Positions 34,922 to 44,122 of a DNA stretch of 64,000 bases are shown here, in pieces. The stretch comes from Arenibacter amylolyticus. Lineage in GTDB: Bacteria > Bacteroidota > Bacteroidia > Flavobacteriales > Flavobacteriaceae. Position 1 is the first letter of the stretch; every line of letters begins with the position of its first letter. The translations under genes were made by a program, and so were the position numbers. The stretch lies in the NCBI RefSeq assembly GCF_002150785.1, contig NZ_MTAZ01000011.1, forward strand, positions 1-64,000. Direction: 5' to 3'. The notes beneath the pieces are model-generated. The model made no database searches, was not told where the DNA came from, and saw only the letters and a program-made list of their open reading frames with translations.

Positions 34922-36067
34922 TTGAAAACACAATGCTTAATTTTTTTATTGATTGGGTTGGTTGGCAATGGAAACTCCCAGATCAGCTCTACCGCGACTG
35001 CCGATAGTCTCTATGCCACTGGAAACTATTCTTTGGCCATTAATGAATATGCCAAACACGGGGCATCTTCCAAAGCGCAATTGCAAATTGCACGGGCCTA
35101 TAATACCATAGGGAACTATGATAAAGCTGTAACTCAATACACAAGCTTGGTGCAAAACAACCAATCCTTGGTGCTAGCAAAATATGAGCTGGGCAGATTG
35201 TATCTGAAGCTCAAGAATTATGCCCTTGCACATACGGTGTTTTCTCAATTGACCGAGAAAAATCATCAGAACCCGGAATATTTCTACTATCTGGGGGAGT
35301 CCTTAAATGGGTTAGATCGCTCAGCGGAAAGTATATCCGCCTATAAGCAATCGGTGAAAATTGACAGTACCCACTTGCGAAGTCTGTTTCAATTGGGAAA
35401 GTATTATGTTTTTAAAAGGGAACGCGATTCCGTATTGAAATATGTGGATAAAGGACTTCAATTCTACAGGAACGATGTAGGTTTAATCCATCTAAAGGCA
35501 CTGGCCTATTATAATGACCGCTATTTTAGTCGAGCTATTCCTTTATTTGAAAAATTAGTGGAATTAGGGGAGGATAAGGAATATATTCATGAAAGGATGG
35601 GGCAGGCATACCTAAGTATGCGGGAGTATGCCAAAGCAAAAGACGCCTATCTTAAATGGTTAGCGTTTAATATTGAAAATCCAAAAGCCCTATATTGGGT
35701 GGAAACTTCCCTTTGGAAATTGCAGGAATTGGACAGCGCAAAAATATATTTTCTAAAATCCATCGATGTGCAACAGGTTGCGCTGGATAAGGAATACAAT
35801 GCTTTAGCCCGATTAGCAATGGAGCAGAATGATTTAAAATTGGCCATTGATCATTATAAAAAGGCATACTTGGAGAATCCCGAAGGCTACCTTTACAAGT
35901 ATGAGATATGTTTATTATCCGAACAATACTTTAGAAACCCACAACAGGCTTTAAAATGTTATAGGGAATACCAACGGAAATTTGGACATCAAAACGACTA
36001 TTTCTCAGAATTTGCTTCAAAACGAATATCCAAGATAAAGGAGGAAATTCATAGGAATGCCTACTAA
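34922..36067 (+). CDS. Secreted TPR-repeat protein
   Basis: The 381-residue protein has an N-terminal signal peptide (TQCLIFLLIGLVGNGNS) and then about eight tetratricopeptide repeats filling the rest. Typical units are YDKAVTQYTSLVQNN, YALAHTVFSQLTEKN and AESISAYKQSVKIDS. The start is TTG at 34922, because no ATG precedes the signal peptide. It follows the M56 gene at 48 bp and the pair-like gene at 36102 also has a TonB-C-like domain, so the four genes may form one envelope-related operon. TPR proteins are scaffolds; no enzymatic role is suggested. Confidence 0.82.
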   Translation: MKTQCLIFLLIGLVGNGNSQISSTATADSLYATGNYSLAINEYAKHGASSKAQLQIARAYNTIGNYDKAVTQYTSLVQNNQSLVLAKYELGRLYLKLKNYALAHTVFSQLTEKNHQNPEYFYYLGESLNGLDRSAESISAYKQSVKIDSTHLRSLFQLGKYYVFKRERDSVLKYVDKGLQFYRNDVGLIHLKALAYYNDRYFSRAIPLFEKLVELGEDKEYIHERMGQAYLSMREYAKAKDAYLKWLAFNIENPKALYWVETSLWKLQELDSAKIYFLKSIDVQQVALDKEYNALARLAMEQNDLKLAIDHYKKAYLENPEGYLYKYEICLLSEQYFRNPQQALKCYREYQRKFGHQNDYFSEFASKRISKIKEEIHRNAY

Positions 36068-36101
36068 ATTGACCAAATTATCGTAATTTTCCCCCTAGAA
36101 T

Positions 36102-36587
36102 ATGGCATTCATGAGGAAAGTTGTGGTTTTGGCTTGTATTTGTCTTTTTACCTCTTGTGATTGGTTTACTTCCAAAGAAGAGAAAACCCAGGAATTGGTG
36201 CAGGAGGAAATGCAGAATATAAATTTTAACGAGGTAGACCGGTATCCGCTGTTCGCAGGTTGTGACGAAATGGTTTCTAAACCAGCGCAGAAATTATGCT
36301 TTGAGAAGACCCTGCTAATGCATTTTTCCAAGACCTTGCAAGATTTCGATTTCGTCATTGAAACCGAGGTCAATGATACCATTTATGTGGACTTTCTGAT
36401 GGACAAAAACGGGGCGATCTCTGTTTTGGGGATAGAAAAGAACATGAGTATTGATGATGAAATGCCCGAGTTTAATGGGATTATTACCCAGAGCCTAAAG
36501 AGCATGCCCAAAATAGAACCCGCACTAAAAAGGGGGATTCCCGTAAATGCCAAATTCCGCATTCCTATAGTACTCAACAGTAATTAA
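36102..36587 (+). CDS. Small lipoprotein with TonB-C-like domain
   Basis: The 161-residue protein begins with a lipoprotein signal (VVLACICLFTSC, Cys near residue 19). A charged linker follows, then a domain reading NFNEVDRYPLFAGCDEM ... KLCFEKTLLMHF ... FLMDKNGAISVLGIEK ... VNAKFRIPIVLN. This parallels the TonB-C repeats in the M56 protein at 32609 (VPVFPGCED...ACFNEMM...), but it is a stand-alone lipidated copy. It could be a periplasmic partner or decoy for the same system. It lies 11 bp before ruvC. Confidence 0.7.
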   Translation: MAFMRKVVVLACICLFTSCDWFTSKEEKTQELVQEEMQNINFNEVDRYPLFAGCDEMVSKPAQKLCFEKTLLMHFSKTLQDFDFVIETEVNDTIYVDFLMDKNGAISVLGIEKNMSIDDEMPEFNGIITQSLKSMPKIEPALKRGIPVNAKFRIPIVLNSN

Positions 36588-36597
36588 TACATAGTTT

Positions 36598-37152
36598 TTG
36601 AAACACGAAAAGATAATATTGGGAATAGATCCCGGAACCACCATCATGGGATTCGGTCTAATAAAGGTGGTGGACAAGAAAATGGAGTTCCTCCAAATGA
36701 ACGAACTGCTTTTGCAAAAATATAGCGATCCCTATACCAAACTGAAACTTATTTTTGAACGCACCATAGAGCTGATAGATACCTATCACCCTGATGAGAT
36801 TGCCATTGAGGCTCCCTTTTTTGGGAAGAACGTACAATCCATGCTAAAACTAGGTAGAGCCCAAGGGGTGGCCATGGCCGCAGGATTATCACGAGAAATT
36901 CCCATAACGGAATACCTACCTAAAAAAATAAAAATGTCCATAACCGGTAACGGAAATGCCAGTAAGGAGCAGGTGGCCAAAATGCTTCAGAGTGTCCTTA
37001 AACTAAAATCACTTCCCAAAAACCTGGACAGCACGGACGGACTCGCCGCAGCGGTATGCCATTTCTATAACGAAGGCCGTATAGAAGTCGGCAAAAACTA
37101 CAGCGGATGGGAAGCCTTTGTAAAGCAAAATGAGAAACGGGTGAAGAAGTGA
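36598..37152 (+). CDS. ruvC: Holliday junction resolvase RuvC
   Basis: The 184-residue endonuclease cuts four-way DNA junctions in recombination and repair. The expected acidic active-site segments are present: LGIDPGTT with the first Asp, IAIEAPFFGKN with Glu and LDSTDGLAAAVCH with the C-terminal Asp pair. The start is TTG at 36598, because the conserved KIILGIDPG begins five codons later and no ATG is available. A coding start 11 bp after the lipoprotein gene suggests co-transcription. Confidence 0.92.
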   Translation: MKHEKIILGIDPGTTIMGFGLIKVVDKKMEFLQMNELLLQKYSDPYTKLKLIFERTIELIDTYHPDEIAIEAPFFGKNVQSMLKLGRAQGVAMAAGLSREIPITEYLPKKIKMSITGNGNASKEQVAKMLQSVLKLKSLPKNLDSTDGLAAAVCHFYNEGRIEVGKNYSGWEAFVKQNEKRVKK

Positions 37153-37207
37153 TTAATTCAATAAGCAATAATTAATTAGCAGTTAACAATGCTTTAAAAC
37201 GGTAATT

Positions 37208-37573
37208 ATGGATAGTAAGAATAATCCTTTATCTATTAAGTCTTTTAATTTTGCACTGAAGGTAGTGACCCTTTACAAAGATGTAATAAAACTAGAAAAA
37301 GAGTATGTGCTATCTAAGCAATTCTTGAAGTCTGGCACCTCTATCGGGGCAAATATTGCAGAAGCTAACGGTGCCATTTCAAAATCTGATTTTTCCTCTA
37401 AAATTTCCATAGCGTATAAGGAAAGTCTTGAAACAAAATATTGGCTTAAATTATTAAGGGATTCAGACTATATCTCTAAATCAAAAGCTGAGGAATTAAT
37501 TTCAGATGCTGATGAATTGTCAAAAATTATGTTCGCCATCCTTAAAACCACCAGAATTAATAATAGAATTTAA
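37208..37573 (+). CDS. Four-helix-bundle protein (S23/23S rRNA intervening-sequence family)
   Basis: The 121-residue all-helical protein has the family core FLKSGTSIGANIAEANGAISKSDF. It ends EELISDADELSKIMFAILKTTR. This family occurs scattered in Bacteroidota genomes and inside 23S rRNA intervening sequences in other bacteria; its function is not established. Short AT-rich repeats flank it (TTAATTGTTTATTGCTAA-like on both sides). A fragment of a second copy follows at 37640-37738, which suggests local tandem duplication or mobility. Confidence 0.88.
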   Translation: MDSKNNPLSIKSFNFALKVVTLYKDVIKLEKEYVLSKQFLKSGTSIGANIAEANGAISKSDFSSKISIAYKESLETKYWLKLLRDSDYISKSKAEELISDADELSKIMFAILKTTRINNRI

Positions 37574-37609
37574 TTGTTTATTGCTAACTGATAATTGTTA
37601 ATTGTTCAA

Positions 37610-37738
37610 ATGAGCTGGATCTAAATACATATAAACCATGTCTCTAAAATAACAGCAGGGGAATTAATTACGGATGCAGATGAATTGTCGAAAATTATGT
37701 TCACCATCCTAAAAACTACCAAGACTAAAATTGAATAA
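37610..37738 (+). pseudogene. Decayed tandem duplicate: hemW start relic plus S23-family C-terminus
   Basis: At 37610 the sequence ATGAGCTGGATCTAAATAC copies the start of hemW (ATGAGCGGCATCTACATCC at 37775) but with a stop codon. At 37640-37738 the frame reads SKITAGELITDADELSKIMF...ILKTTKTKIE-stop, a close copy of the last 32 residues of the four-helix-bundle gene. The spacer repeat AATTGTTTATTGCTAA also occurs twice. The order S23 gene, hemW start, S23 end, hemW shows that a segment spanning the S23-hemW junction was duplicated in tandem and then decayed. Confidence 0.75.
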
Positions 37739-37774
37739 TTGTTTATTGCTAATTGCTAACTGTTAATTGTAAAA

Positions 37775-38902
37775 ATGAGCGGCATCTACATCCATATCCC
37801 TTTTTGCAAGCAGGCTTGCCACTATTGTAATTTCCACTTCTCCACCAATATGAAGAAAAAGGAGGAGATGATTGGTGCGCTGATCCGGGAATTGGAGTTG
37901 AGAAAAGGGGAATTCGCTGAGGATGAATTGTATACCATTTATTTTGGGGGAGGTACGCCCTCGGTCTTGAATGCATCGGAAATAGAACAGCTCCTGGACG
38001 CAGTATATCAAAACTATAGGGTGGCAGCAAATCCAGAAATCACGCTGGAAGCAAATCCCGATGACCTTTCTGAATATACGATCAAAGAACTGTCCAGTAC
38101 CGCCATCAATAGGTTGAGCATAGGAGTGCAATCATTTTTTGAGGAAGACCTAAAGCTGATGAATAGGGCCCACAATGCCAAAGAGGCGGAAGACTGCATT
38201 AAACTGGCCTGTACCTATTTCAACAATATTTCCATCGATCTAATTTATGGCACACCAGGGATGAGCAATGAACGCTGGGCGGCCAATATTGAAAAAGCGC
38301 TATCGTTCCAGATTCCCCATATCTCTAGCTATGCGCTTACCGTTGAGCCCAAAACGGCCCTGAAAGCCTTTATAGAAAAGGGGGTTATAGCCCCGGTAGA
38401 AGATGAGTTGGCCGAAGGGCATTTTCAGATCCTAATTGAAAAACTCTCAGCTGCGGGCTTTATCCAATATGAGTTTTCAAATTTTGGGAAGCAGGATTAT
38501 TTTTCCCAGAATAATACCGCCTACTGGAAAGGGAAAAAGTATTTGGGAATTGGACCTTCCGCTCATTCCTTTGACGGAATCCGAAGGGGTTGGAATGTAG
38601 AGAATAATACGAAATACATAAAAAGCATTGCCCAAGGCATCCTCCCAATGGAAACAGAGGTGCTTTCTACAACAGATCGCTTTAACGAATATATGATGAC
38701 GGGAATGCGCACCATATGGGGGGTTTCCTTGCAGCGTATAAGGACCGAATTTGGAGAGGATTACTATTCACACCTGCTAAAAGAAGCTGCGGTTAAATTA
38801 GATAAAGGACTGTTGGTCGTAGATAATGAACACCTTTTGGTAACCCCAAAAGGAAAGTTTTTGTGCGATGGCATAGCTTCGGACCTTTTTATGGTCGGTT
38901 AA
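37775..38902 (+). CDS. hemW: Radical SAM protein HemW (CPO3/HemN-like)
   Basis: The 375-residue protein opens SGIYIHIPFCKQACHYC, with the radical-SAM CxxxCxxC cysteines at 11, 15 and 18. It continues with the glycine-rich SAM-binding stretch YFGGGTPS. Length and motifs fit HemW, the haem chaperone formerly annotated as oxygen-independent coproporphyrinogen oxidase. HemW delivers haem to respiratory enzymes, so it may serve the cbb3 oxidase encoded 20 kb away. True HemN would carry a longer N-terminus and one more cysteine in the motif (CxxxCxxCxC). Confidence 0.88.
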   Translation: MSGIYIHIPFCKQACHYCNFHFSTNMKKKEEMIGALIRELELRKGEFAEDELYTIYFGGGTPSVLNASEIEQLLDAVYQNYRVAANPEITLEANPDDLSEYTIKELSSTAINRLSIGVQSFFEEDLKLMNRAHNAKEAEDCIKLACTYFNNISIDLIYGTPGMSNERWAANIEKALSFQIPHISSYALTVEPKTALKAFIEKGVIAPVEDELAEGHFQILIEKLSAAGFIQYEFSNFGKQDYFSQNNTAYWKGKKYLGIGPSAHSFDGIRRGWNVENNTKYIKSIAQGILPMETEVLSTTDRFNEYMMTGMRTIWGVSLQRIRTEFGEDYYSHLLKEAAVKLDKGLLVVDNEHLLVTPKGKFLCDGIASDLFMVG

Positions 38903-39186
38903 TACTGCACCCTAATTTCTCTCGATTTTATGTCTTTTACCCAAAGTTTAGTCCGAAAAGTACTATTTGTGGGTGGTTTGTCCCAGCACAAGACCTCCCT
39001 TTTAAGGGGTGATCCAGTGCATATTGAAGGTTTTAGAAGTAATTTATTTAGGTTAAGCAACCATCTACGGGCCTTAATACATTTATTTTATGTAAATTTT
39101 AAAGCCTTCAAATAGCCTAGTGGCTCTAGAAGAGGAATCTCGATTATTATCCGATTACTAGAAGAACTAATACAAGAATTTTATAC

Positions 39187-39936
39187 ATGAAGACAATTAT
39201 TAAACACAACACCATTAACTATACTATAGACCTTTCCGATCCCTTGGATATTTCCATCCCTATAAAAGGGGGAGATTCCAATGTGAATTCGTGGTACCTT
39301 CCCCCGCCAAAAATAGAGCCTCATAGTGAGGGCGAATTTGTAGGGAAGGTTACCGAAGGGGGGTCCACCAATTTTAATGATATCTACTTTAATCCTCATT
39401 CCCACGGGACGCATACAGAGTGTGTGGGGCATATTACGGAGGAATTTAGATCGGTTAACCAGAGTCTTTCCAAGTTTTTCTTTATGACTGAGGTGATAAC
39501 GATAGCCCCTGAAAAAATGGGAGACGATTTTGTGATTTCCAAGAAGCAATTGCAATATGCCTTGGGAAATAAAAATAGGGAGGCGGTGGTTATTAGAACG
39601 CTTCCTAATTTATCGGAAAAAAAATCCAGACAATACTCCAATACCAATCCGCCCTATTTATTGGAGGATGCCGCCAAACTATTATTGGAGAAAGGGATAT
39701 CGCATTTATTAATAGATCTGCCTAGCGTGGACAAGGAGAAAGATGGCGGACTCCTCTTGGCCCATAAAGCATTTTGGGATTACGATGGCAAAATTAGGCA
39801 TGACGCCACCATAACCGAGCTGATCTTTGTGGCCAATAGTATTGAAGATGGAAAATACTTCCTAAACCTACAGTTGGCCCCTTTTGAAAACGATGCAAGT
39901 CCCAGCAGACCGGTACTATATAAAATTGAAGACTAA
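39187..39936 (+). CDS. Cyclase-family protein, kynurenine-formamidase-like
   Basis: The 249-residue protein belongs to the cyclase/KynB metallo-hydrolase family, with the metal motif NPHSHGTHTECVGHI (HxGTHxD-like) in the first third. Family members hydrolyse formylkynurenine or related amides. Other kynurenine genes are absent here, so the substrate is open. It stands at the head of a close-packed run to 42262 (39948, 40300, 40954, 41356, 41906; gaps of 33 bp or less). The 284-bp gap before it holds one short ORF (38930-39115) that I reject. Confidence 0.8.
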   Translation: MKTIIKHNTINYTIDLSDPLDISIPIKGGDSNVNSWYLPPPKIEPHSEGEFVGKVTEGGSTNFNDIYFNPHSHGTHTECVGHITEEFRSVNQSLSKFFFMTEVITIAPEKMGDDFVISKKQLQYALGNKNREAVVIRTLPNLSEKKSRQYSNTNPPYLLEDAAKLLLEKGISHLLIDLPSVDKEKDGGLLLAHKAFWDYDGKIRHDATITELIFVANSIEDGKYFLNLQLAPFENDASPSRPVLYKIED

Positions 39937-39947
39937 AAAATGCGTGG

Positions 39948-40307
39948 ATGGCTACACTTTTAAAACTGGAAGAGTTGTTTATGTTCCTTCTGGGAATATA
40001 CCTCTTTAGTCTTCTAGACTATAGTTGGTGGTGGTTTCTAGGACTAATTCTTACCCCAGACATTGGTATGTTGGGCTATTTGTGGGGAAAGAAGGTCGGA
40101 GCCATAGGGTACAACCTTTTTCATCACAAGGGATGGGCTATTGCAATTTATTTAATGGGTAGCTATCTTTCCTTACCTTTGTGTCAGCTGATTGGAATAA
40201 TTGTATTCTCCCACGCCTCTTTGGATAGGATTTTTGGTTATGGCTTAAAGTTTGACAAGGGATTTAAATATACCCATTTAGGCGAAATAGGCAACGCAAA
40301 TGAATGA
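39948..40307 (+). CDS. DUF4260 membrane protein
   Basis: The 119-residue protein has three or four TM helices and the DUF4260 pattern LKLEELFMFLLGIYLFSLLD ... LTPDIGMLGYLWG ... YNLFHHKGWAIA ... FSHASLDRIFGYGLKF. The function is unknown. It begins 11 bp after the cyclase gene and overlaps the next gene by 8 bp. Confidence 0.88.
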   Translation: MATLLKLEELFMFLLGIYLFSLLDYSWWWFLGLILTPDIGMLGYLWGKKVGAIGYNLFHHKGWAIAIYLMGSYLSLPLCQLIGIIVFSHASLDRIFGYGLKFDKGFKYTHLGEIGNANE

Positions 40308-40920
40308 AATAGTAGAACTTTTTTTAGGGCTTATTCTTGGAGCCATCGCCATGTATTGGGTATTTTCCCTATTCCGAAAAAAACGGAACAAGGAACTTAC
40401 AGATCATCAGTCCACCATTTTGCTGGATAAGATCAAGAGCGTCTGTAAACTGATTACGGTAGAGGGCGATTTTGCCGAAATATATCGTTATGAGAATACC
40501 AGGGAGTCCTTTCTAAGTTTGGTTAGTAGTAAGAAAAAGGCCCTCATTGTCATAAATGCCAAAGTGCATATTGGGTTCGATCTAAAAAAGTTGCGGATGC
40601 ATGCGGATAAGGAGCATAAAAAGATTGTTCTGACCAATTTCCCAGAACCCGAAATTTTGTCCATTTCACCAGATTTGCAATTTTACGATATTAAAAATGG
40701 GCTGTTCAATGTCTTCACCCCGTCGGATCTCACCTCCCTTAACCTAGAGGCCAAAAAACATATAGAGGATAAGATACCCGCCAGCGGATTAATGGATACG
40801 GCAAATAGGGAAGCCTTGGAAGCTGTGCTCCTAATAGAGAGTATTGTGGAGACCATTGGTTGGAAACTGGATTACTCTGCCTTGGAATTGGCCGATAAAA
40901 AGAAGCAATTATTAGATTAA
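40300..40920 (+). CDS. DUF4230 protein, membrane-anchored
   Basis: The 206-residue protein has an N-terminal TM helix (LFLGLILGAIAMYWVFSLF) and a DUF4230 domain (VCKLITVEGDFAEIYRYEN ... INAKVHIGFDLKKL ... ILSISPDLQFYDIKNGLFN). The family occurs widely with unknown function. It overlaps the DUF4260 gene by 8 bp, so translation is coupled. Confidence 0.85.
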   Translation: MNEIVELFLGLILGAIAMYWVFSLFRKKRNKELTDHQSTILLDKIKSVCKLITVEGDFAEIYRYENTRESFLSLVSSKKKALIVINAKVHIGFDLKKLRMHADKEHKKIVLTNFPEPEILSISPDLQFYDIKNGLFNVFTPSDLTSLNLEAKKHIEDKIPASGLMDTANREALEAVLLIESIVETIGWKLDYSALELADKKKQLLD

Positions 40921-40953
40921 TTAATATTAAAATCCCCTTACGCATAGGAAGTT

Positions 40954-41346
40954 ATGAGAACTATATTTTTTGGATTATTATTTTTAACAACCGTCATTGT
41001 CAACGCCCAAACCGAAGAAACCATGCAAGATTTTGATTCCAACTTTGTACATACCGTCTATTTTTGGTTAAAAAACCCTACCGATAAGGACGATAGAAAG
41101 GCATTTGAAACCTCGCTCAAAAAGTTTTTGGCAAACTCCCAATATGCCAAGACCAACTTTATTGGCGTGCCTCCCAAGGCATCCCGGGAGGTGGTAGACG
41201 GTTCGTTCACCTATTCCCTGGTGGTTACCTTTGATTCTGCCGAAGCCCAGGAAAAGTATCAGAACGAGGAGCCTCACTTATTGTTCGTTAAGGAGTCTAG
41301 CGATTTGTGGACCAAGGTAATTGTTTATGATTCCACCGGAATTTAG
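40954..41346 (+). CDS. Secreted Dabb (stress-responsive A/B barrel) protein
   Basis: The 130-residue protein has a signal peptide (TIFFGLLFLTTVIVNAQ) and then one Dabb ferredoxin-like barrel, with the family start VHTVYFWLKNP and the end HLLFVKESSDLWTKVIVYD. Dabb domains are found in stress proteins and in small cyclases or decarboxylases. The export signal suggests a periplasmic role. It lies in the close-packed run of small genes between the cyclase and MutS-like genes. Confidence 0.85.
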   Translation: MRTIFFGLLFLTTVIVNAQTEETMQDFDSNFVHTVYFWLKNPTDKDDRKAFETSLKKFLANSQYAKTNFIGVPPKASREVVDGSFTYSLVVTFDSAEAQEKYQNEEPHLLFVKESSDLWTKVIVYDSTGI

Positions 41347-41355
41347 AGTCTCAGC

Positions 41356-41898
41356 ATGATTACCTATAGACCGGCACAGTTGGAAGATTATAGAAGTATT
41401 GCCCACTTGCATACCCGTAGTTGGCAAGAGAACTATAGAGGGAACTTTAGTGATCGTTTTTTAGATGAGGAAGCGCTGGCAGACCGGATGAAGGTGTGGG
41501 AGGAAAGGTTAACACGGCCCGCTCCCAATCAGTTTCTATGGGTAGCTACACAAAATGGAGAAATATGCGGTTTTGCCTGTGCCTTTAAGGAGGAGGATAG
41601 TCAGTATGGAACCCTTTTAGATAATTTACATGTATCTAAAGCGTCCATAGGGCAGGGGATAGGGAAGCGCTTGATTAGCCTATTGGCGAATGAAATTAAG
41701 CAAACGCTGCCCAATGCCAAAATGTATCTGTGGGTGTTAGAAAACAATGTAAGTGCTATCAGGTTCTATGAACGCTTAGGAGGCGTTAATTATGAAACGG
41801 TAGTAGGTAACGACATCGGTGATAGGGAAATACGGAAATGCCGGATGGTTTGGAATTCCTTGGAGTCCTTGGAGATGAAGGATCACCCCCTAATTTAG
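41356..41898 (+). CDS. GNAT-family N-acetyltransferase
   Basis: The 180-residue GNAT enzyme starts MITYRPAQLEDYRSIAHLH and contains the acetyl-CoA binding motif LHVSKASIGQGIGKRLISLL (QxxGxG), followed by LWVLENNVSAIRFYERLGG, a typical strand-helix end of the fold. The acceptor substrate is unknown. It follows the Dabb gene by 9 bp and precedes the YjbR gene by 7 bp. Confidence 0.88.
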   Translation: MITYRPAQLEDYRSIAHLHTRSWQENYRGNFSDRFLDEEALADRMKVWEERLTRPAPNQFLWVATQNGEICGFACAFKEEDSQYGTLLDNLHVSKASIGQGIGKRLISLLANEIKQTLPNAKMYLWVLENNVSAIRFYERLGGVNYETVVGNDIGDREIRKCRMVWNSLESLEMKDHPLI

Positions 41899-41905
41899 GA
41901 AAGTT

Positions 41906-42262
41906 ATGAATATTGAGGAATTTAGATGGTATTGCCTCGGTAAAAAGGGGGTTACGGAAGAGCTTCCTTTTGGTCCGGATACCTTGGTCTTTAAAGTAAT
42001 GGGGAAAATGTTTGCCTTGGTAGCCTTGGAAAGGCACCCTTTTCAAGCAAACCTTAAATGCGATCCGGAAAAGGCGCTGGAGTTAAGAGAAGTCCACGAG
42101 GGAGTAATTATTCCCGGATACCATATGAGTAAGGTGCATTGGAATACCCTATATTTGGAGCGCTTGCCTCCCAACTTGGTACAGCAATTAATAGACCATT
42201 CCTATGCACTGGTGGTGGCTAAACTAAGCAAGAAATTACAAGCACAATTACAAGACAGCTAA
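41906..42262 (+). CDS. MmcQ/YjbR-family DNA-binding-like protein
   Basis: The 118-residue CyaY-like fold protein matches the MmcQ/YjbR family in its opening IEEFRWYCLGKKGVTEELPFG, its middle MGKMFALVALE and its late segment PGYHMSKVHWNTLYLE. The structure suggests nucleic-acid binding, but the role is not established. It is the last gene of the run starting at 39187. Confidence 0.87.
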   Translation: MNIEEFRWYCLGKKGVTEELPFGPDTLVFKVMGKMFALVALERHPFQANLKCDPEKALELREVHEGVIIPGYHMSKVHWNTLYLERLPPNLVQQLIDHSYALVVAKLSKKLQAQLQDS

Positions 42263-42295
42263 GGTTGTGAACCCTAAGCTAATTTATCTTCCCCT

Positions 42296-44068
42296 ATGGA
42301 TCAATTAATATCATTTTATACGAAACGGATAGCTGCCCAAACAAAGTTGCTACATGCGGTAAAAAGACAATTGCTAATTTCTAGCATCCTGCGCTTAATA
42401 GTTTTTTTACTGGGGAGCTTTGGGGTGTATTTCTTTTTTGGGAATGCAAAAATGGTATTGGCCATAATTATTGTCGCCATAGCGCTGTTCCTGTTTTTGG
42501 TGAGCAAGCACACAGACCTACAATACAAAAGGGATAAAATACTGGCTTTAATCCGTATAAACGAAACTGAGATACAGGTCCTGAATCGCAATTACCACCA
42601 CCTTCCGGATGGTAAAGAGTATAAGGACGATAGTCACTACTTTGCTCAGGATATAGACCTCTTTGGGAAGGGATCCTTTTATCAGTATAGCAATCGTACC
42701 GCTTTACCGGATGGGAGCGATTATCTGGCAGAACTATTTTTGTCTAACTCCGTTCAAGGTATTTTAGACAGACAGGAAGCCGTGAAAGAACTCTCTCAAT
42801 TGACCGATTGGCGACAAGATTTTTCTGCGGTGGCTACCTTGGTAAAGGCCGAGGCGAGTACTAAGACCATTGTTTCTTGGTTGAAGGGATATACGGCGTA
42901 CGTTCCAAAATTGATGCGATGGTTGCCTAATTTATTTGCCTTTTGCTCTCTATTGCTTCTTGGCGGGTATTTTGTTGGCTTTCTTCCAGGCTTCCCTATC
43001 CTTATCGCCTTTTTGGTGGGCATGATGCTCAGTAGCTTCTACATGAAGAAAACCGGTAAATTGGCCTCCGATGCCAATAAGGTGCAAAGTACTTTTCAAC
43101 AGTACCAAAGATTGGTCTTAAAGTTAGAACAACAAGAATTTAGTGCCAGTTTACTAAAGGCTCAAAGAAATAACATCCTCACTCAGAACCATCCAGCCTC
43201 TCAATTATTAAAGGAGTTTTCTTCCAAGTTAAATGCCCTGGATCAACGTAATAATTTTATTTTCGGCTTTTTTGGGAATGGTTTTCTCCTTTGGGACCTG
43301 CGTCAGGGATATAAATTGGAGCGGTGGATTGCCCAGCATGGGGCTGAGGTGGAGCAATGGTTTGCTGCCATCGCTTTTTTTGATGCCTATAATAGCATGG
43401 GGAATTTCGCCTATAATCATCCTAGTTATGCTTTTCCAAAATTGGTGGAGGATAAATCCGTCTTAAAAGCCAAGGGCGCCTCCCATCCTCTATTAGATCC
43501 TAAAAAAGCCGTTCCTAACGATATTGATATTCGCCAGGAAGAGTTCTTTATTATCACTGGGGCTAATATGGCAGGGAAAAGTACATTTTTACGCACCGTC
43601 TCCTTGCAGCTGGTGATGGCCAATATGGGGCTTCCCGTATGTGCGGAAGAGATGAAATATCATCCTATAAAATTGATCACCAGTATGCGGACCACCGATT
43701 CCCTAACGGATGATGAGTCTTATTTTTTCTCCGAATTAAAGCGGCTTAAATTTATTGTAAACGAAATAAAAAAGGATCGTTATTTTATCGTTCTGGACGA
43801 AATCTTAAAAGGGACCAACAGCCTGGATAAGGCTATTGGATCTAGGAAATTTGTAGAGAAATTGGTGGGGTCCAAATCTACGGGTATCATTGCAACCCAT
43901 GATTTAAGCTTATGCGAAGCCTCTGCAGATCTGCCGCAGATTAGGAACCATTATTTTGATGCGGAAATTATTGATAACGAACTTTATTTTGATTATACTT
44001 TTAAAGAAGGGGTGTGCCAAAATATGAATGCCTCCTTCTTATTAAAGAAAATGGAAATTGTAGAGTAA
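42296..44068 (+). CDS. Membrane-anchored MutS-domain ATPase (MutS-related)
   Basis: The 590-residue protein carries the MutS ATPase domain at its C-terminus: Walker A GANMAGKST, then the switch TTDSLTDDESYFFSELKRL, Walker B YFIVLDEILKGTNS and a conserved ATHDLSL. The N-terminal part has two pairs of TM helices (around 28-70 and 205-245) and lacks the mismatch-recognition domain. It is therefore not a mismatch-repair MutS. Relatives are common in Bacteroidota and are usually annotated as DNA mismatch repair protein; the real role is unknown. The second TM pair and the basic flanks suggest a membrane-located ATPase. Confidence 0.85.
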   Translation: MDQLISFYTKRIAAQTKLLHAVKRQLLISSILRLIVFLLGSFGVYFFFGNAKMVLAIIIVAIALFLFLVSKHTDLQYKRDKILALIRINETEIQVLNRNYHHLPDGKEYKDDSHYFAQDIDLFGKGSFYQYSNRTALPDGSDYLAELFLSNSVQGILDRQEAVKELSQLTDWRQDFSAVATLVKAEASTKTIVSWLKGYTAYVPKLMRWLPNLFAFCSLLLLGGYFVGFLPGFPILIAFLVGMMLSSFYMKKTGKLASDANKVQSTFQQYQRLVLKLEQQEFSASLLKAQRNNILTQNHPASQLLKEFSSKLNALDQRNNFIFGFFGNGFLLWDLRQGYKLERWIAQHGAEVEQWFAAIAFFDAYNSMGNFAYNHPSYAFPKLVEDKSVLKAKGASHPLLDPKKAVPNDIDIRQEEFFIITGANMAGKSTFLRTVSLQLVMANMGLPVCAEEMKYHPIKLITSMRTTDSLTDDESYFFSELKRLKFIVNEIKKDRYFIVLDEILKGTNSLDKAIGSRKFVEKLVGSKSTGIIATHDLSLCEASADLPQIRNHYFDAEIIDNELYFDYTFKEGVCQNMNASFLLKKMEIVE

Positions 44069-44122
44069 CCACAACCATATGGGAGGTCATTGGACTGTAG
44101 GTTAGGTAGCTAAAGGATATAC

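Noticed and set aside
38930-39115. 61-residue open frame after hemW
   Set aside because: No domain, no clear promoter and an unusual composition; kept as gene-free sequence.
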